From an uncultured Candidatus Saccharibacteria bacterium (GTDB lineage Bacteria > Patescibacteriota > Saccharimonadia > Saccharimonadales > Saccharimonadaceae): a DNA stretch of 64,000 nt. The stretch spans positions 41,036 through 105,035 of the forward strand of contig CAMPVQ010000003.1 of the NCBI GenBank assembly GCA_946997535.1, in the 5' to 3' direction. Position 1 is the stretch's first letter. Every line of letters begins with the position of its first letter. The notes beneath the pieces are model-generated. The model was not told the origin of the DNA and made no database searches. It was given only the letters and a program-made list of their open reading frames with translations. Shown here piece after piece: positions 17,855 through 26,938 of the stretch. The translations under genes and the position numbers were made by a program.

Positions 17855-18973
17855 ATGACAAAAATTTTACTAGTAGAGGATGACAATAGCTTACGCGAAA
17901 TTTACGGCGTTAGGCTAACAGCCGAGGGTTATACGGTGGTGTCAGCAGCTGATGGCGAAAAGGCGCTAGCCTTAGCAATTAGCGAGCGGCCAGACCTAAT
18001 CGTTTCGGATGTCATGATGCCGCGTATCAGTGGGTTTGAGATGCTTGATTTACTGCGTGGCAATGAGTCGACTAGAAATATCAAAGTTATTATGTTAACC
18101 GCACTTAGCTCAGAGCATCAGCGTGAACGTGGCGATGCTCTAGGAGCTGACCGCTATCTCGTGAAGTCTCAGGTAGGTATTGAAGATATCGTTCGTACTG
18201 TTCATGAAGTATTAAATGACCAAAACGGCCAGCGTACCGTAGAACAAATGGAAACTTCTACTCGCGCGGCACACGATGCGCAAGTCAATGCTCAAAAATC
18301 ACAATCAGAGAGTACTATTATAATTAACCGTCCCACTAACAATAATCTGCCAGCATCCGGCCAATCAGCATTTAACCCGTTAGCTGCTACATCGCCTAAT
18401 GTCGTTGCAGGGCGACCGTTACCTAATTTGCCCAACACGCCATTACAGGTACCATCCTACAACCAGCCACCAGTGCAAAATAGTGCTGATTACTACCAGG
18501 GAAACCCAGTAATGTATGGTCAAGTAACGAGTCAACAACCAACTACACCACAGCGTAGTGTCCAGACGCAGCCACATACATCAGTTGCGCAATCCAAACC
18601 GGTCAGCCAACCAGCGACTCCCGCTCCCGTTGCACCTGCTCAAACAACCGCACAGGCATACGCAGCACCGACTACACTTACAGCACAAGCTACACCAGCT
18701 AGCAATACTCAGGCCTCACAGCCTGCACTACGACCAGTTCCAGCAGTCCAGCCTCAGCCTACACCAGTGGCACAGGCACCAGTGCCAGCTGCAATTCCAG
18801 CTCCTCAGCCAACCGCTCCAGCACGTCAAACGCCCGCTGCAAATACGCAAGGCCCTGCGATTGACCCACGTATCAATCTGACCTCACTTTTAGGTGAAGC
18901 TAATGGTAGCGAAGCCGCAGGCGCACCCTTTTCATCCGCATCGGCTAACTCAAGCTTATTCCCCAACGGCTAA
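17855..18973 (+). CDS. Response-regulator receiver protein with Pro/Gln/Ala-rich tail
   Basis: Residues 1-120 are a complete receiver domain: acidic pair Asp9-Asp10, phospho-acceptor Asp52 in VSDVMMP, Thr82 and Lys104. The remaining ~250 residues are low-complexity and rich in Pro, Gln, Ala and Thr, without a DNA-binding or enzymatic output domain; a short ordered-looking stretch (PAIDPRINLTSLLGEANG) sits near the C-terminus. It follows the PAS kinase. Output is likely by protein-protein contact rather than direct DNA binding. The tail is not a frameshift product, since the frame is open to a clean TAA just before the next promoter. Confidence 0.88.
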   Translation: MTKILLVEDDNSLREIYGVRLTAEGYTVVSAADGEKALALAISERPDLIVSDVMMPRISGFEMLDLLRGNESTRNIKVIMLTALSSEHQRERGDALGADRYLVKSQVGIEDIVRTVHEVLNDQNGQRTVEQMETSTRAAHDAQVNAQKSQSESTIIINRPTNNNLPASGQSAFNPLAATSPNVVAGRPLPNLPNTPLQVPSYNQPPVQNSADYYQGNPVMYGQVTSQQPTTPQRSVQTQPHTSVAQSKPVSQPATPAPVAPAQTTAQAYAAPTTLTAQATPASNTQASQPALRPVPAVQPQPTPVAQAPVPAAIPAPQPTAPARQTPAANTQGPAIDPRINLTSLLGEANGSEAAGAPFSSASANSSLFPNG

Positions 18974-18978
18974 TCGTG

Positions 18979-18984
18979 TATAAT
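18979..18984 (+). promoter_or_regulatory. -10 box of a leaderless pseudouridine synthase promoter
   Basis: TATAAT 7 nt before the ATG at 18992 and 6 nt after the preceding stop codon. Confidence 0.55.
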
Positions 18985-18991
18985 AGGGTTA

Positions 18992-19684
18992 ATGCGACTA
19001 AATAAGTTTATTGCCCACGCTAGTGGTGTATCACGCCGTGAAGCCGACCAGTTAATTGCGGCTGGCAAGGTTACTATTAATGATACACCAGTAACAATTG
19101 GCGCCGACGTATCGGATAGCGACATCGTCAAGCTAAATGGTGCTACATTGCATTTACCTCAGACAAGTACAGTTCTAGCTTTTAATAAACCCGTGGGCTA
19201 TGTTTGCTCGCGCAAAGCACAAGCTAAGGATGTTGAAACTATTTATGATATTCTACCAGAGAAGTATCATAAACTGAAGACCATCGGTCGACTTGATAAA
19301 GATTCATCTGGTCTAATTCTCTTGACTGACGATGGCGACCTCGCCTTCCATTTGACCCACCCTAAATTTGCCAAGACTAAAGAGTATTTGGTTACGCTAG
19401 ACCAGCCGTTACAACCCTTACATCAACAAATGATTGCTGATTTTGGCGTCAACCTACCGGACGGCAACAGTAAATTAGGCCTTGAACGACTTAATGATAC
19501 CCGAACGGAATTTAAAGTAACCATGCACGAAGGGCGCAATCGACAAATTCGCCGAACCTTTGCTAGCCTCGGCTACACAGTAGTCAAGCTCCACCGCATT
19601 AACTTTGATGGCATTGCCCTAAGTGGACTAACATCGGGCGCATTTCTCGAACTAACACCGCGCGAAGTTGCCCTTCTAAAATAA
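18992..19684 (+). CDS. RsuA/RluB-family rRNA pseudouridine synthase
   Basis: A 230-aa enzyme with an N-terminal S4 domain (MRLNKFIAHASGVSRREADQ) and the RsuA-type catalytic signature GRLDKDSSGLILLTDDG with Asp102 as predicted nucleophile. The C-terminal MHEGRNRQIRRTFASLGY is typical. Which rRNA position is modified cannot be decided between RsuA (16S) and RluB/E/F (23S) types. It stands alone with its own leaderless-type promoter and terminator. Confidence 0.92.
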   Translation: MRLNKFIAHASGVSRREADQLIAAGKVTINDTPVTIGADVSDSDIVKLNGATLHLPQTSTVLAFNKPVGYVCSRKAQAKDVETIYDILPEKYHKLKTIGRLDKDSSGLILLTDDGDLAFHLTHPKFAKTKEYLVTLDQPLQPLHQQMIADFGVNLPDGNSKLGLERLNDTRTEFKVTMHEGRNRQIRRTFASLGYTVVKLHRINFDGIALSGLTSGAFLELTPREVALLK

Positions 19685-19686
19685 AA

Positions 19687-19717
19687 AAAATAGCCCCTTC
19701 ACATGGGGCTATTTTTT
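19687..19717 (+). terminator. Intrinsic terminator after the RsuA-type gene
   Basis: Eleven-base-pair hairpin AAAATAGCCCC / GGGGCTATTTT followed by TTT. It is A/T-flanked on both sides and could work in both directions between the convergent units. Confidence 0.88.
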
Positions 19718-19727
19718 AAATCAAAAG

Positions 19728-19752
19728 AATACACCCTAGATAAGGGTGTATT
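19728..19752 (-). terminator. Intrinsic terminator of the S10-spc operon
   Basis: Hairpin AATACACCCT / AGGGTGTATT (19728-19737 with 19743-19752), followed on the minus strand by CTTTTG. It lies 20 nt after the rplO stop, so secY, adk and map are not part of this transcript. Confidence 0.75.
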
Positions 19753-19772
19753 CGGGAGCGGTCAGACTCTTA

Positions 19773-20243
19773 TTATTCAGCTTTTTCTTGTGCAACTGGT
19801 AGAGGTACAGCTGTAGCCTCGAAGTTACCGCCATTCTTAGCGAGAGCTTCACGTACAGAAGCACTCATAGCAGCAACCTTGACAGTGGCCTTACTGGTCA
19901 ATTCACCACGAGCAATAACCTTAACGGCATTGAATGGGGTGTTAATCAAACCAGCTTCATAAAGCGCATTGTTATCAATTACAGTTGCCTTTAGGTCGTT
20001 TAGATGGTCAGCATAAACTACCTGTGCTGGCACGCGCTTGCTCTTGAAACCACGCTGCTTTGGTAGCTGACGCATGCGAGAACGAGCACCAGTCATAATT
20101 TGAATGGTCTTGTTCTTGCCGGTACGGGCCTTCTGCCCCTTAGTACCACGGCCAGCAGTCTTGCCATAGCCAGAGCTGATACCGCGACCAACACGCTTGC
20201 GATCAGGGGTAACAGTTGCGTCTAGTTCATGATATTTTACCAT
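19773..20243 (-). CDS. rplO: 50S ribosomal protein L15 (uL15)
   Basis: Large-subunit protein. ATG 20243 is chosen over an upstream in-frame ATG because AAGGAGGAG lies just before it and the mature start MVKYHELDATVTPDRKRVGRG (partly quoted) is canonical. The segment GKTAGRGTKGQKAR near residue 25 is diagnostic. The length is 156 aa. It shares a TAATG junction with rpsE. rpmD (L30), normally between rpsE and rplO, is absent, as is general in CPR bacteria. Confidence 0.95.
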   Translation of the reverse strand: MVKYHELDATVTPDRKRVGRGISSGYGKTAGRGTKGQKARTGKNKTIQIMTGARSRMRQLPKQRGFKSKRVPAQVVYADHLNDLKATVIDNNALYEAGLINTPFNAVKVIARGELTSKATVKVAAMSASVREALAKNGGNFEATAVPLPVAQEKAE

Positions 20244-20884
20244 TACTTCTCCTCCTTCTTCGCCTTGTTGCCAACCCATTCAGCGCGTGGCTTCAATTCA
20301 GACAACGCTTTAATGGTAGCATATGCTACGTTGACTTTGTTGGTTGAACCAATTGACTTAGAAACTAGGTTCTTGACGCTAGTGACACCGATGATAGTAC
20401 GGACTACACCACCAGCGATAATACCGGTACCAGGAGCAGCAGGCTTTAGTAAAACGCGGCTAGCGCCATACTTCAGCTCCACTTCATGTGGCAAAGTATC
20501 GTTCTCAACTGGGATGGTAATCATGGTCTTCTTTGCAATGTTAGTTGCCTTCTCGACAGCTTGCTGAACATCGCGACCCTTTGATACACCGACACCAACC
20601 TTATTCTTACGGTCACCAACCACTACTAGCGCCTTGAAGCGCAAACGGCGGCCACCCTTTACAGTACGAGACACGCGGTCAATTGAAACGGTCTGTTCGT
20701 CGAACAACTTCTCCTCTTGAGTATGCTCACGACGGTTATTACGACGGTCATTGCGACCACCGCGGCGGCGATCACGGCTAACGCTATCGCTGCTGAAGTT
20801 ATTAGCTGAACCGAACTTGCGGCGTGGTGCTTCACCATTCTTCGCAGCAGCTGGTGCAGTATTCATCTTTGCATCTTCGTTCAT
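20243..20884 (-). CDS. rpsE: 30S ribosomal protein S5 (uS5)
   Basis: Small-subunit protein involved in decoding fidelity. The RNA-binding core begins near residue 65 (VKGGRRLRFKALVVVGDRKNKVG) and the C-terminal domain includes IIAGGVVRTIIGVTSV. At 213 aa it is about 45 residues longer than usual because of an Arg/Asn-rich N-terminal extension (RDRRRGGRNDRRNNRRE). It is joined to rplR and rplO by TAATG overlaps. Confidence 0.95.
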   Translation of the reverse strand: MNEDAKMNTAPAAAKNGEAPRRKFGSANNFSSDSVSRDRRRGGRNDRRNNRREHTQEEKLFDEQTVSIDRVSRTVKGGRRLRFKALVVVGDRKNKVGVGVSKGRDVQQAVEKATNIAKKTMITIPVENDTLPHEVELKYGASRVLLKPAAPGTGIIAGGVVRTIIGVTSVKNLVSKSIGSTNKVNVAYATIKALSELKPRAEWVGNKAKKEEK

Positions 20885-21225
20885 TAGAACTTCAATCCTT
20901 TCTCCCGGGCGGCGTTAGCTAGGGCATGTAGACGACCGGCATAAGCGCGACCGTTACGGTCAAACACAACAGCGGTAATCTTAGCAGCGGCAGCTTTATC
21001 GGCAATTTCTGCACCAATCTTAGCAGCCTTCTCTGATAGAGAACCCTTTGCATCTGACTTAACAGTAGTAGCATAAGCTAGAGTCTTGCCAGCAGCATCA
21101 TCAATAAGTTGAGCAGTGACATTCTTGTTTGAGATGAACACGCTAAGGCGTGGACGCTCGGCGGTACCGCTAACCTTTGAGCGGATACGATTCTTGCGCA
21201 AAGTTAGATTATTTAGACGTGACAT
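20884..21225 (-). CDS. rplR: 50S ribosomal protein L18 (uL18)
   Basis: 5S rRNA-binding protein. The segments GTAERPRLSVFISNKNVTAQLID and FDRNGRAYAGRLHALANAARE identify it. The length of 113 aa is normal. It lies between rplF and rpsE with single-base overlaps at both ends. Confidence 0.95.
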   Translation of the reverse strand: MSRLNNLTLRKNRIRSKVSGTAERPRLSVFISNKNVTAQLIDDAAGKTLAYATTVKSDAKGSLSEKAAKIGAEIADKAAAAKITAVVFDRNGRAYAGRLHALANAAREKGLKF

Positions 21226-21761
21226 TACTTACCTGCCTTTCCAGCCTTACGGATGATTACCTCGTCAGCATACTTAATGCCCTTACCCTTGTATGGTTCA
21301 GGCTTCTTAAGTGCGCGAATTTCAGCTGCAACCTGACCAACTTGCTGCTTGCTGATACCGCTCACAGTTAATTCCATCTTGTTGCAGGTTAGGGTAATAC
21401 CCTCAGGTGCAGTATAAACTACTGGATGCGAGAAGCCTAACGCCATCTCAACTTCCTGTGGTCCCTTTGATTGTAGGCGAAAGCCAACGCCATTAATTTG
21501 TAGCTTCTTCTCGAAGCCCTTGGTTACACCGGTAACCATGTTGTTGATTAAAGCGCGCATTAGGCCATGACGGCTCTTTGCAATCTTTGAATCATCATGG
21601 CGTGTAACTACTACTTCGTTATCCGCTACGGTTACGTCTACCTCTGGGAGGGTGAATTGCTTTAGCTCACCCTTTGGCCCCTTAACGGTAATGAAATCTG
21701 GATCAACCGTGATTGTCACACCAGTTGGGATAGCAATTGGTAGTTTTCCGATTCGACTCAT
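21225..21761 (-). CDS. rplF: 50S ribosomal protein L6 (uL6)
   Basis: Two-domain large-subunit protein near the factor-binding site. It starts MSRIGKLPIAIPTGV, contains GPKGELKQF and ends with the L6 signature KKPEPYKGKGIKYADE. The length is 178 aa. It is preceded by AAGGAAG and a 16-nt gap after rpsH. Confidence 0.96.
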   Translation of the reverse strand: MSRIGKLPIAIPTGVTITVDPDFITVKGPKGELKQFTLPEVDVTVADNEVVVTRHDDSKIAKSRHGLMRALINNMVTGVTKGFEKKLQINGVGFRLQSKGPQEVEMALGFSHPVVYTAPEGITLTCNKMELTVSGISKQQVGQVAAEIRALKKPEPYKGKGIKYADEVIIRKAGKAGK

Positions 21762-21777
21762 ATCTTCCTTTCTTTAA

Positions 21778-22179
21778 TTAATATACCTTGCAAATTAACT
21801 CACCACCGAGCTTTTGCTTTACTGCCTCAGCGCCAGTCATGACACCGTGAGAGGTTGAGACAACTATGATACCACGGCCACTAGCGACACGTGGGATTTC
21901 AGTTGACTTAGCATAAACACGACGACCTGGCTTGCTAACACGAGTAATCTCAGTGATATTGGCGTTAGTACCAGCCTGGTTGATGGTGATTACGAGTGTA
22001 GCACGTGGAGTGCCGGCCTCTTCCTTGACAGCGGCGAGATAGCCATGCTTAGCCAATACTTCAGCTACGACACGCTTCATCTTGCTTGATGGAACACGAA
22101 CTTCATTCTTACCGACGCTGATAGCGTTACGGATGCGGGTCAGCAAGTCGGCAATTGGGTCTGAACTTTGTAAACTCAT
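21778..22179 (-). CDS. rpsH: 30S ribosomal protein S8 (uS8)
   Basis: Primary 16S-binding protein. It opens with SDPIADLLTRIRNAISVGKNEV and carries the C-terminal signature ASGRGIIVVSTSHGVMT. The length is 133 aa. In other bacteria S8 represses the spc operon through a site near rplE; such a site was not resolved here. Confidence 0.96.
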   Translation of the reverse strand: MSLQSSDPIADLLTRIRNAISVGKNEVRVPSSKMKRVVAEVLAKHGYLAAVKEEAGTPRATLVITINQAGTNANITEITRVSKPGRRVYAKSTEIPRVASGRGIIVVSTSHGVMTGAEAVKQKLGGELICKVY

Positions 22180-22194
22180 GTCTTTTCCTTTCCT

Positions 22195-22464
22195 TTACCA
22201 ACTTGCCTTAGTTACACCAGGGATTTCACCCTTTGACGCATGCTCGCGGAATGCGATGCGGCTGAGACCGAAGCGACGCATGTAAGCATGTGGGCGACCG
22301 GTTTCAGTACAACGATTCTTGACGCGAACTGGACTAGAGTTGCGTGGTAGCTTCTGTAAACCTTCGCTATCACCAGCTTCCTTGAGCTCAGCACGCTTTG
22401 CAGCATACTTGGCAATCATTTTGGCACGCTTTGCGTTACGTGCGAGGGCTGATTTCTTTGCCAT
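22195..22464 (-). CDS. rpsN: 30S ribosomal protein S14 (uS14), zinc-free long form
   Basis: An 89-aa S14 of the long type. The C-terminal signature [25 protein letters not shown] is intact, but the paired CxxC zinc motifs of the short type are missing. It starts with a TAATG junction after rplE. Confidence 0.95.
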   Translation of the reverse strand: MAKKSALARNAKRAKMIAKYAAKRAELKEAGDSEGLQKLPRNSSPVRVKNRCTETGRPHAYMRRFGLSRIAFREHASKGEIPGVTKASW

Positions 22465-23048
22465 TACTTAACCTCCTTCTCAAATGGAAAACCAAACTTC
22501 TCTAGAAATACCTTTGATGCGGCTGGATTGCTATTTGCAATGGTAAATGTTACCTGTAAGCCGTGCAATGTCGTAGTTTCTTCAAAAGTTAGTTCTGGGA
22601 AAATCGACTGCTCAGTAATACCTAGGCTGTAGTTACCTTGGCGATCAAACGCCTTAACACTAACACCGTGGAAGTCGCGAATGCGTGGCATTGCAACGTT
22701 GATTAGACGATCCATGAATTCCCACATACGGTCACCACGTAGTGTTACCACTACGCCAACTGGTGCACCCATGCCCTTACGAATCTTAAAGGTGGCGATT
22801 GACTTCTTTGCAAGACGTGCCACTGGCTTTTGGCCGGTAATCTTTGTAAGGGTATTTACCACTACCTCCTGGTAGTGCTTGTTATCCTTGTTGCGACCAG
22901 TACCAGAAGTAACCATGATTTTGACTAGCTTTGGCACGTTGTTAACGTTGTCAAGGTTTAAGTCCTTCTCAAGCTCTGATACGACGGTCTCTTTGTAAAG
23001 CTTCTTTAAGCGAGGCATGTAGGCTTCGCTCTTCTTCGCAGTAGCCAT
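22464..23048 (-). CDS. rplE: 50S ribosomal protein L5 (uL5)
   Basis: 5S rRNA-binding protein of the central protuberance. The segments [18 protein letters not shown] and [19 protein letters not shown], the [20 protein letters not shown] block and the C-terminal [10 protein letters not shown] are typical. At 194 aa it is slightly longer than the norm. TAATG junctions join it to rplX and rpsN. Confidence 0.96.
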   Translation of the reverse strand: MATAKKSEAYMPRLKKLYKETVVSELEKDLNLDNVNNVPKLVKIMVTSGTGRNKDNKHYQEVVVNTLTKITGQKPVARLAKKSIATFKIRKGMGAPVGVVVTLRGDRMWEFMDRLINVAMPRIRDFHGVSVKAFDRQGNYSLGITEQSIFPELTFEETTTLHGLQVTFTIANSNPAASKVFLEKFGFPFEKEVK

Positions 23049-23347
23049 TACTTAACCTCCTTATTATTAACTTTAGCGACGCGAACCTTCTTGTCGTTCT
23101 TAGTCTCATAAGCCACCTTGGTAACTTGGTCTTTATCGACCACCACGGCTACATTTGAGACGTGAACCGGCTTCTGAATGTCGCGCTTGCCACCTTGGTT
23201 ATATGCGGTGGCACGGTAGTGACGCTCAATTTTATTGACGCCTTCAAGGTAAACCTTGTCGCCATCGACGCGGGTTACCTCAGCAACCTTGCCCTTGTTG
23301 TCACCCGTCATAACTTTGACGGTCATGCCCTTAACAATACGCTTCAT
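23048..23347 (-). CDS. rplX: 50S ribosomal protein L24 (uL24)
   Basis: KOW-domain assembly initiator protein: GMTVKVMTGDNKGKVAEVTRV at the N-terminus and NKIERHYRA later. The length is 99 aa with a Lys/Val-rich tail. It lies between rplN and rplE in standard order with single-base overlaps. Confidence 0.95.
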   Translation of the reverse strand: MKRIVKGMTVKVMTGDNKGKVAEVTRVDGDKVYLEGVNKIERHYRATAYNQGGKRDIQKPVHVSNVAVVVDKDQVTKVAYETKNDKKVRVAKVNNKEVK

Positions 23348-23715
23348 TATAGTACCTCCGGGGCCAAAGAGACAATCTTGGCATAGCCGAGGTCACGCAA
23401 CTCGCGTGGAATCGGCCCAAAGACACGAGTGGCTTTTGGCGTTTTATCTGGGTTAATTAACACTACAGCATTGTCGTCAAACTTGATGGTTGAGCCATCC
23501 TTACGGCGAATCTTCTCGCAAGTGCGGACAACTACGCATTTGACAACTGATTTCTTCTTGGTGTTGCCGTGCGGATCGGCTTCCTTTACGCTAGCAGTGA
23601 TAATATCACCGACACGAGCATAACGGCGCCGAGTAGCACCTAGGACACGAATACATAGCACTTCCTTAGCGCCACTGTTGTCGGCAACCCGTAAACGAGT
23701 TTCCTGTTGAATCAT
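23347..23715 (-). CDS. rplN: 50S ribosomal protein L14 (uL14)
   Basis: Intersubunit-bridge protein. It opens [22 protein letters not shown] and ends [24 protein letters not shown] (both quoted in part), with [13 protein letters not shown] between. The length of 122 aa is exactly that of the family. Confidence 0.97.
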   Translation of the reverse strand: MIQQETRLRVADNSGAKEVLCIRVLGATRRRYARVGDIITASVKEADPHGNTKKKSVVKCVVVRTCEKIRRKDGSTIKFDDNAVVLINPDKTPKATRVFGPIPRELRDLGYAKIVSLAPEVL

Positions 23716-24050
23716 TATTCGCTCTCCTTACTATCCTCAGTTTCGGTACCCTTGGCCGCAGCCTCGAGTTCTTCCTCTACTTCAGTCTTTTTAACTTCAA
23801 GTCGCTCGCGACCGTGCTCGACAACGTCCTTCAACGTCCAAACTACAGTCTTTGAGATCGGCTTGCTCTCCTCAATCACGACCTTATCGCCAACCTTAGC
23901 GGTATTGGCTTCGTCGTGAGCATGGAACTTGCGGCTAGTGGTAAACTTCTTGCCGTATAGCGGATGTGTTTCACGCACGGTGCGAGTAACCACAATTGTC
24001 TTGTCGCCAGCCTTGCTGGTGACTACGCCGCTAATGGTACGCTTGCTCAT
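23715..24050 (-). CDS. rpsQ: 30S ribosomal protein S17 (uS17)
   Basis: OB-fold 16S-binding protein. The core [18 protein letters not shown] and the signature [18 protein letters not shown] are clear. At 111 aa it carries an acidic, Glu-rich C-terminal extension of about 30 residues not found in most S17 proteins. It overlaps rpmC in an ATGA junction. Confidence 0.95.
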   Translation of the reverse strand: MSKRTISGVVTSKAGDKTIVVTRTVRETHPLYGKKFTTSRKFHAHDEANTAKVGDKVVIEESKPISKTVVWTLKDVVEHGRERLEVKKTEVEEELEAAAKGTETEDSKESE

Positions 24051-24358
24051 TTAGCCTCCTTTGCGTTCTTCTTCTCGGTTGCAACAGCATGAATCCGTGC
24101 AATCTTTGCCTTCATAGTCTTGATTACGTGAGTTGCTGGCAATTCATTGGCGCGCAACAACTTTTGCGCCTGCTTGAGGTCGGCCTTTGCTTCCACTAGG
24201 GCCTTACCAAGCTCAGCAACGGTCATCTTGCGCAAGCTGGCTAATAGTTCAGTGTTAGCTGCTAGAGCCTTCACATTCTTATCAGCAACTTTCTCAGCAG
24301 CCTTCGCTGGCTTCTTGGTAGTAGTCTTCTTGACGGTTGTCTTCTTTGCTTCAGCCAT
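24047..24358 (-). CDS. rpmC: 50S ribosomal protein L29 (uL29), extended
   Basis: Exit-tunnel protein that contributes to the docking site for SRP and trigger factor. The canonical ~65-residue helical hairpin is at residues 38-100 (LRKMTVAELGKALVEAKADL through MKAKIARIHAV). It is preceded by a ~35-residue Lys/Thr/Ala tail (KKTTVKKTTTKKPAKAAEK). The length is 103 aa. Position between rplP and rpsQ supports the call. Confidence 0.93.
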   Translation of the reverse strand: MAEAKKTTVKKTTTKKPAKAAEKVADKNVKALAANTELLASLRKMTVAELGKALVEAKADLKQAQKLLRANELPATHVIKTMKAKIARIHAVATEKKNAKEAK

Positions 24359-24774
24359 TATGCTTCCTCCCGCTTCACAAACTTAGTCTTAATTGGCAAC
24401 TTGTTTGATGCTAGGCGTAAAGCTTCGCGAGCGACATCCTCACTGACACCAGCCATCTCAAATAGCATTGTGCCTTTCTTGACCTTAGCTACGAAATATT
24501 CTGGAGCACCTTTACCACCACCCATCTTTAGACCAAGAGCCTTCTTGGTAACAGGGATTTGTGGGAAAATACGAATCCAGATTTTACCGCCACGAGCAGT
24601 TTTACCGGTAATAGCGCGACGTGCAGCCTCGATTTGGCGGCTAGTAACACGAGCGTTGCCCTGTGACTGCAAGCCAAACTCACCAAATGCAATGTAATTA
24701 CAGCTGGTGGCTACGCCATCATTACGACCCTTGAAAGCTTTGCGAAACTTTGTCTTCTTTGGTAGTAACAACAT
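24358..24774 (-). CDS. rplP: 50S ribosomal protein L16 (uL16)
   Basis: Protein near the peptidyl-transferase centre and A-site tRNA. It opens [20 protein letters not shown] and contains [16 protein letters not shown] and [20 protein letters not shown]. The length is 138 aa. It starts directly after the rpsC stop. Confidence 0.96.
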   Translation of the reverse strand: MLLLPKKTKFRKAFKGRNDGVATSCNYIAFGEFGLQSQGNARVTSRQIEAARRAITGKTARGGKIWIRIFPQIPVTKKALGLKMGGGKGAPEYFVAKVKKGTMLFEMAGVSEDVAREALRLASNKLPIKTKFVKREEA

Positions 24775-25407
24775 TTAGCGCCTCTCTCCCTTATTAATCC
24801 AAACCTTAATACCGATGGTACCAGCAGCAGTCTTTGAAACAGCTAGGTGGTAATCGATATTAGCACGAATCGTTTGTAGTGGCACTGAACCCTCGTTGAA
24901 CTTTTCACGGCGTGACATTTCAGCACCGTTCAAGCGACCACCGAGTTCAATACGAACACCCTTGGCGCCAGCAGCCATCACGCTTTGCACTGCACTCTTG
25001 CAGGCACGGCGGAAGTTGATGCGGCGTTCCAACTGACGTGCAATATTTTCAGCTACAATCTTTGCAGCTAGTTCTGGGCGCTTTACTTCTTCGATGTTTA
25101 AGCGAATCGGCTCACCAGCAATCTTCTCTAGTTCAGCCTTTAACTCTTGCACACCTGCACCGCCACGACCAATTACCACGCCAGCTTTGCTGGTCCAGAT
25201 GTTGATAGTGGTTTGGTTAGCACTGCGCTCAATATCAATCTTGTTAATTACGGCTCGGGTTTCAAACCGTGACTCAATCGCCTTGCGCAACTTGATATCA
25301 GTTGCGAGCCAAGCGGCGAAGTCACGCTTGCTGTTAGCGAACCATTTGCTAGTCCAATTCTTGGTAGCTTGTACACGCAAGCTAATTGGGTTTACTTTCT
25401 GGCCCAT
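24775..25407 (-). CDS. rpsC: 30S ribosomal protein S3 (uS3)
   Basis: mRNA-entry protein with an N-terminal KH domain. It opens MGQKVNPISLRVQATKNWTS, has the KH signature VVIGRGGAGVQELKAEL and the C-terminal GRLNGAEMSRREKFNEGSVPL. The length is 210 aa. A TAATG junction links it to rplV. Confidence 0.96.
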   Translation of the reverse strand: MGQKVNPISLRVQATKNWTSKWFANSKRDFAAWLATDIKLRKAIESRFETRAVINKIDIERSANQTTINIWTSKAGVVIGRGGAGVQELKAELEKIAGEPIRLNIEEVKRPELAAKIVAENIARQLERRINFRRACKSAVQSVMAAGAKGVRIELGGRLNGAEMSRREKFNEGSVPLQTIRANIDYHLAVSKTAAGTIGIKVWINKGERR

Positions 25408-25829
25408 TACTTGCTCTCCTTTTCTGGCTTAGCAGCAGGCTTTGCTTCTGCCTTAGCAGCTTTCGCTGGTTTAGCAGCTGGCTTCACCTCGCCACGTACC
25501 ACTACCAAGATGTTTGAGGTCTTGCGCTGATATGGGTGTGCCATACCACGTGATACTGGGCGATAGCGCTTCAAGCGAGCACCCGCCGTGACAGACAAGG
25601 TTTCAATTACCAAGCTGTCCGCCTTTAGGTTAAAGTTATTCATTGCGTTGGCCTTTGCACTAGCAATCACCTTGCTCAATGGCTTAGCAGCGCGCTTTGG
25701 AGTGTGAGCTAGAATAACTAGCGCATCCTCTACGTTGCGACCGCGAACCAAGCTAGCAACTAGTGACACCTTACGTGGAGCTAAGCGTAGCTCCTTTAGG
25801 TAGGCCTTGGTTGTTAATGACTCACTCAT
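25407..25829 (-). CDS. rplV: 50S ribosomal protein L22 (uL22)
   Basis: Tunnel-lining protein. The segments RLAPRKVSLVASLVRGRNVEDAL and LKRYRPVSRGMAHPYQRKTSNI (parts quoted) identify it. At 140 aa it has a C-terminal Lys/Ala/Pro repeat-like tail (AKPAKAAKAEAKPAAKPEK). It lies between rpsS and rpsC. Confidence 0.95.
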   Translation of the reverse strand: MSESLTTKAYLKELRLAPRKVSLVASLVRGRNVEDALVILAHTPKRAAKPLSKVIASAKANAMNNFNLKADSLVIETLSVTAGARLKRYRPVSRGMAHPYQRKTSNILVVVRGEVKPAAKPAKAAKAEAKPAAKPEKESK

Positions 25830-26089
25830 TATTTCTTACCTCCGTGCTTACGGAACTTGCGAGTCGGGGCAAATTCGCCGAGCTTGTGGCCAACCATGTT
25901 TTCTGTAATCAGAACTGGCACATGCACGCGACCGTTATGAACGGCAATCGTACGGTTAACCATTTCTGGGGTAATTACAGAAGCACGAGCCCAAGTCTTG
26001 ATAACGGTTCTATCGTCTGCAGATAGAGCAGTCACCTTCTTGATCAGCTTGGCGTCGATATACGGCCCCTTCTTTAAGCTTCTACTCAT
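25829..26089 (-). CDS. rpsS: 30S ribosomal protein S19 (uS19)
   Basis: Head protein. It opens [19 protein letters not shown] and carries the signature [27 protein letters not shown] (quoted in part). The length of 86 aa is normal. Confidence 0.97.
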   Translation of the reverse strand: MSRSLKKGPYIDAKLIKKVTALSADDRTVIKTWARASVITPEMVNRTIAVHNGRVHVPVLITENMVGHKLGEFAPTRKFRKHGGKK

Positions 26090-26937
26090 TACTTCCTCCT
26101 CTTAGCTTCGTGACGACTACGAACAATCATCTTGTCAGTTTGCTTGCGGTGACGAGTCTTAACGCCAAGCGTTAGCTTACCCCATGGGGTACGTGGCGCC
26201 TTACCAGTACCGTGCTGACCACCATCACCACCACCGTGTGGGTGATCACAAGCGTTCATATGAGTACCACGTACATGTGGACGGATACCAAGCTTGCGGT
26301 GACGACCAGCATAACCTGACTTAACATTTTGGTGACCTTCATTACCAACTACACCAAGAGTAGCCATGCACTCTAGGCGGAACTTACGAACTTCGCCAGA
26401 TGGCATCTTAACCATGGCAAAATCGCCTTCCTTAGCAGTAATCTGGGCGCTTGCGCCAGCAGCACGAACTACTTGTGCGCCACGACCAGCGGTCAATTCA
26501 ATACTATTGATAACAGCGCCAAGTGGCATATCGCGTAATGCCATCCGGTTGCCGTTCTCAACACTAACTTGCTGTTCAGCTGAAGCAACCTTCACTACCT
26601 GACCTTGCGCCATGTCTTTGTTGGCAACAATGTAGTGTAGATTACCCTTCTGGTCACGGATGCGAGCAATACGAGCAGAACGACCTGGGTCGTACTCAAT
26701 ATGCTCAATAGTAGCAACCGTACCTGGCTCGAGATTGAAGTTAACGATGCGGATAAACCGCTTCACGCCACCACCACGGTGACGGCTCGTAATGCGACCC
26801 TGATTGTTACGACCCGAATTCTGCTTGCGAACCACGAGTAGGCTCTTGACAGGCTTCTTGGTAGTAACTTGACCAAAATCAGCCGCAATTTGGTTACGAC
26901 GACCGTTGGTAGTAGGCTTCATATTATTAGTTGCCAT
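26089..26937 (-). CDS. rplB: 50S ribosomal protein L2 (uL2)
   Basis: Core peptidyl-transferase-centre protein, 282 aa from ATG 26937. That start is chosen because AGGAG lies upstream and it leaves a 1-nt gap after the rplW TAG; the longer open frame would overlap rplW. The segments [23 protein letters not shown] and the C-terminal [22 protein letters not shown] (quoted in part) with the catalytically important His are present. Confidence 0.96.
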   Translation of the reverse strand: MATNNMKPTTNGRRNQIAADFGQVTTKKPVKSLLVVRKQNSGRNNQGRITSRHRGGGVKRFIRIVNFNLEPGTVATIEHIEYDPGRSARIARIRDQKGNLHYIVANKDMAQGQVVKVASAEQQVSVENGNRMALRDMPLGAVINSIELTAGRGAQVVRAAGASAQITAKEGDFAMVKMPSGEVRKFRLECMATLGVVGNEGHQNVKSGYAGRHRKLGIRPHVRGTHMNACDHPHGGGDGGQHGTGKAPRTPWGKLTLGVKTRHRKQTDKMIVRSRHEAKRRK

Positions 26938-26938
26938 A

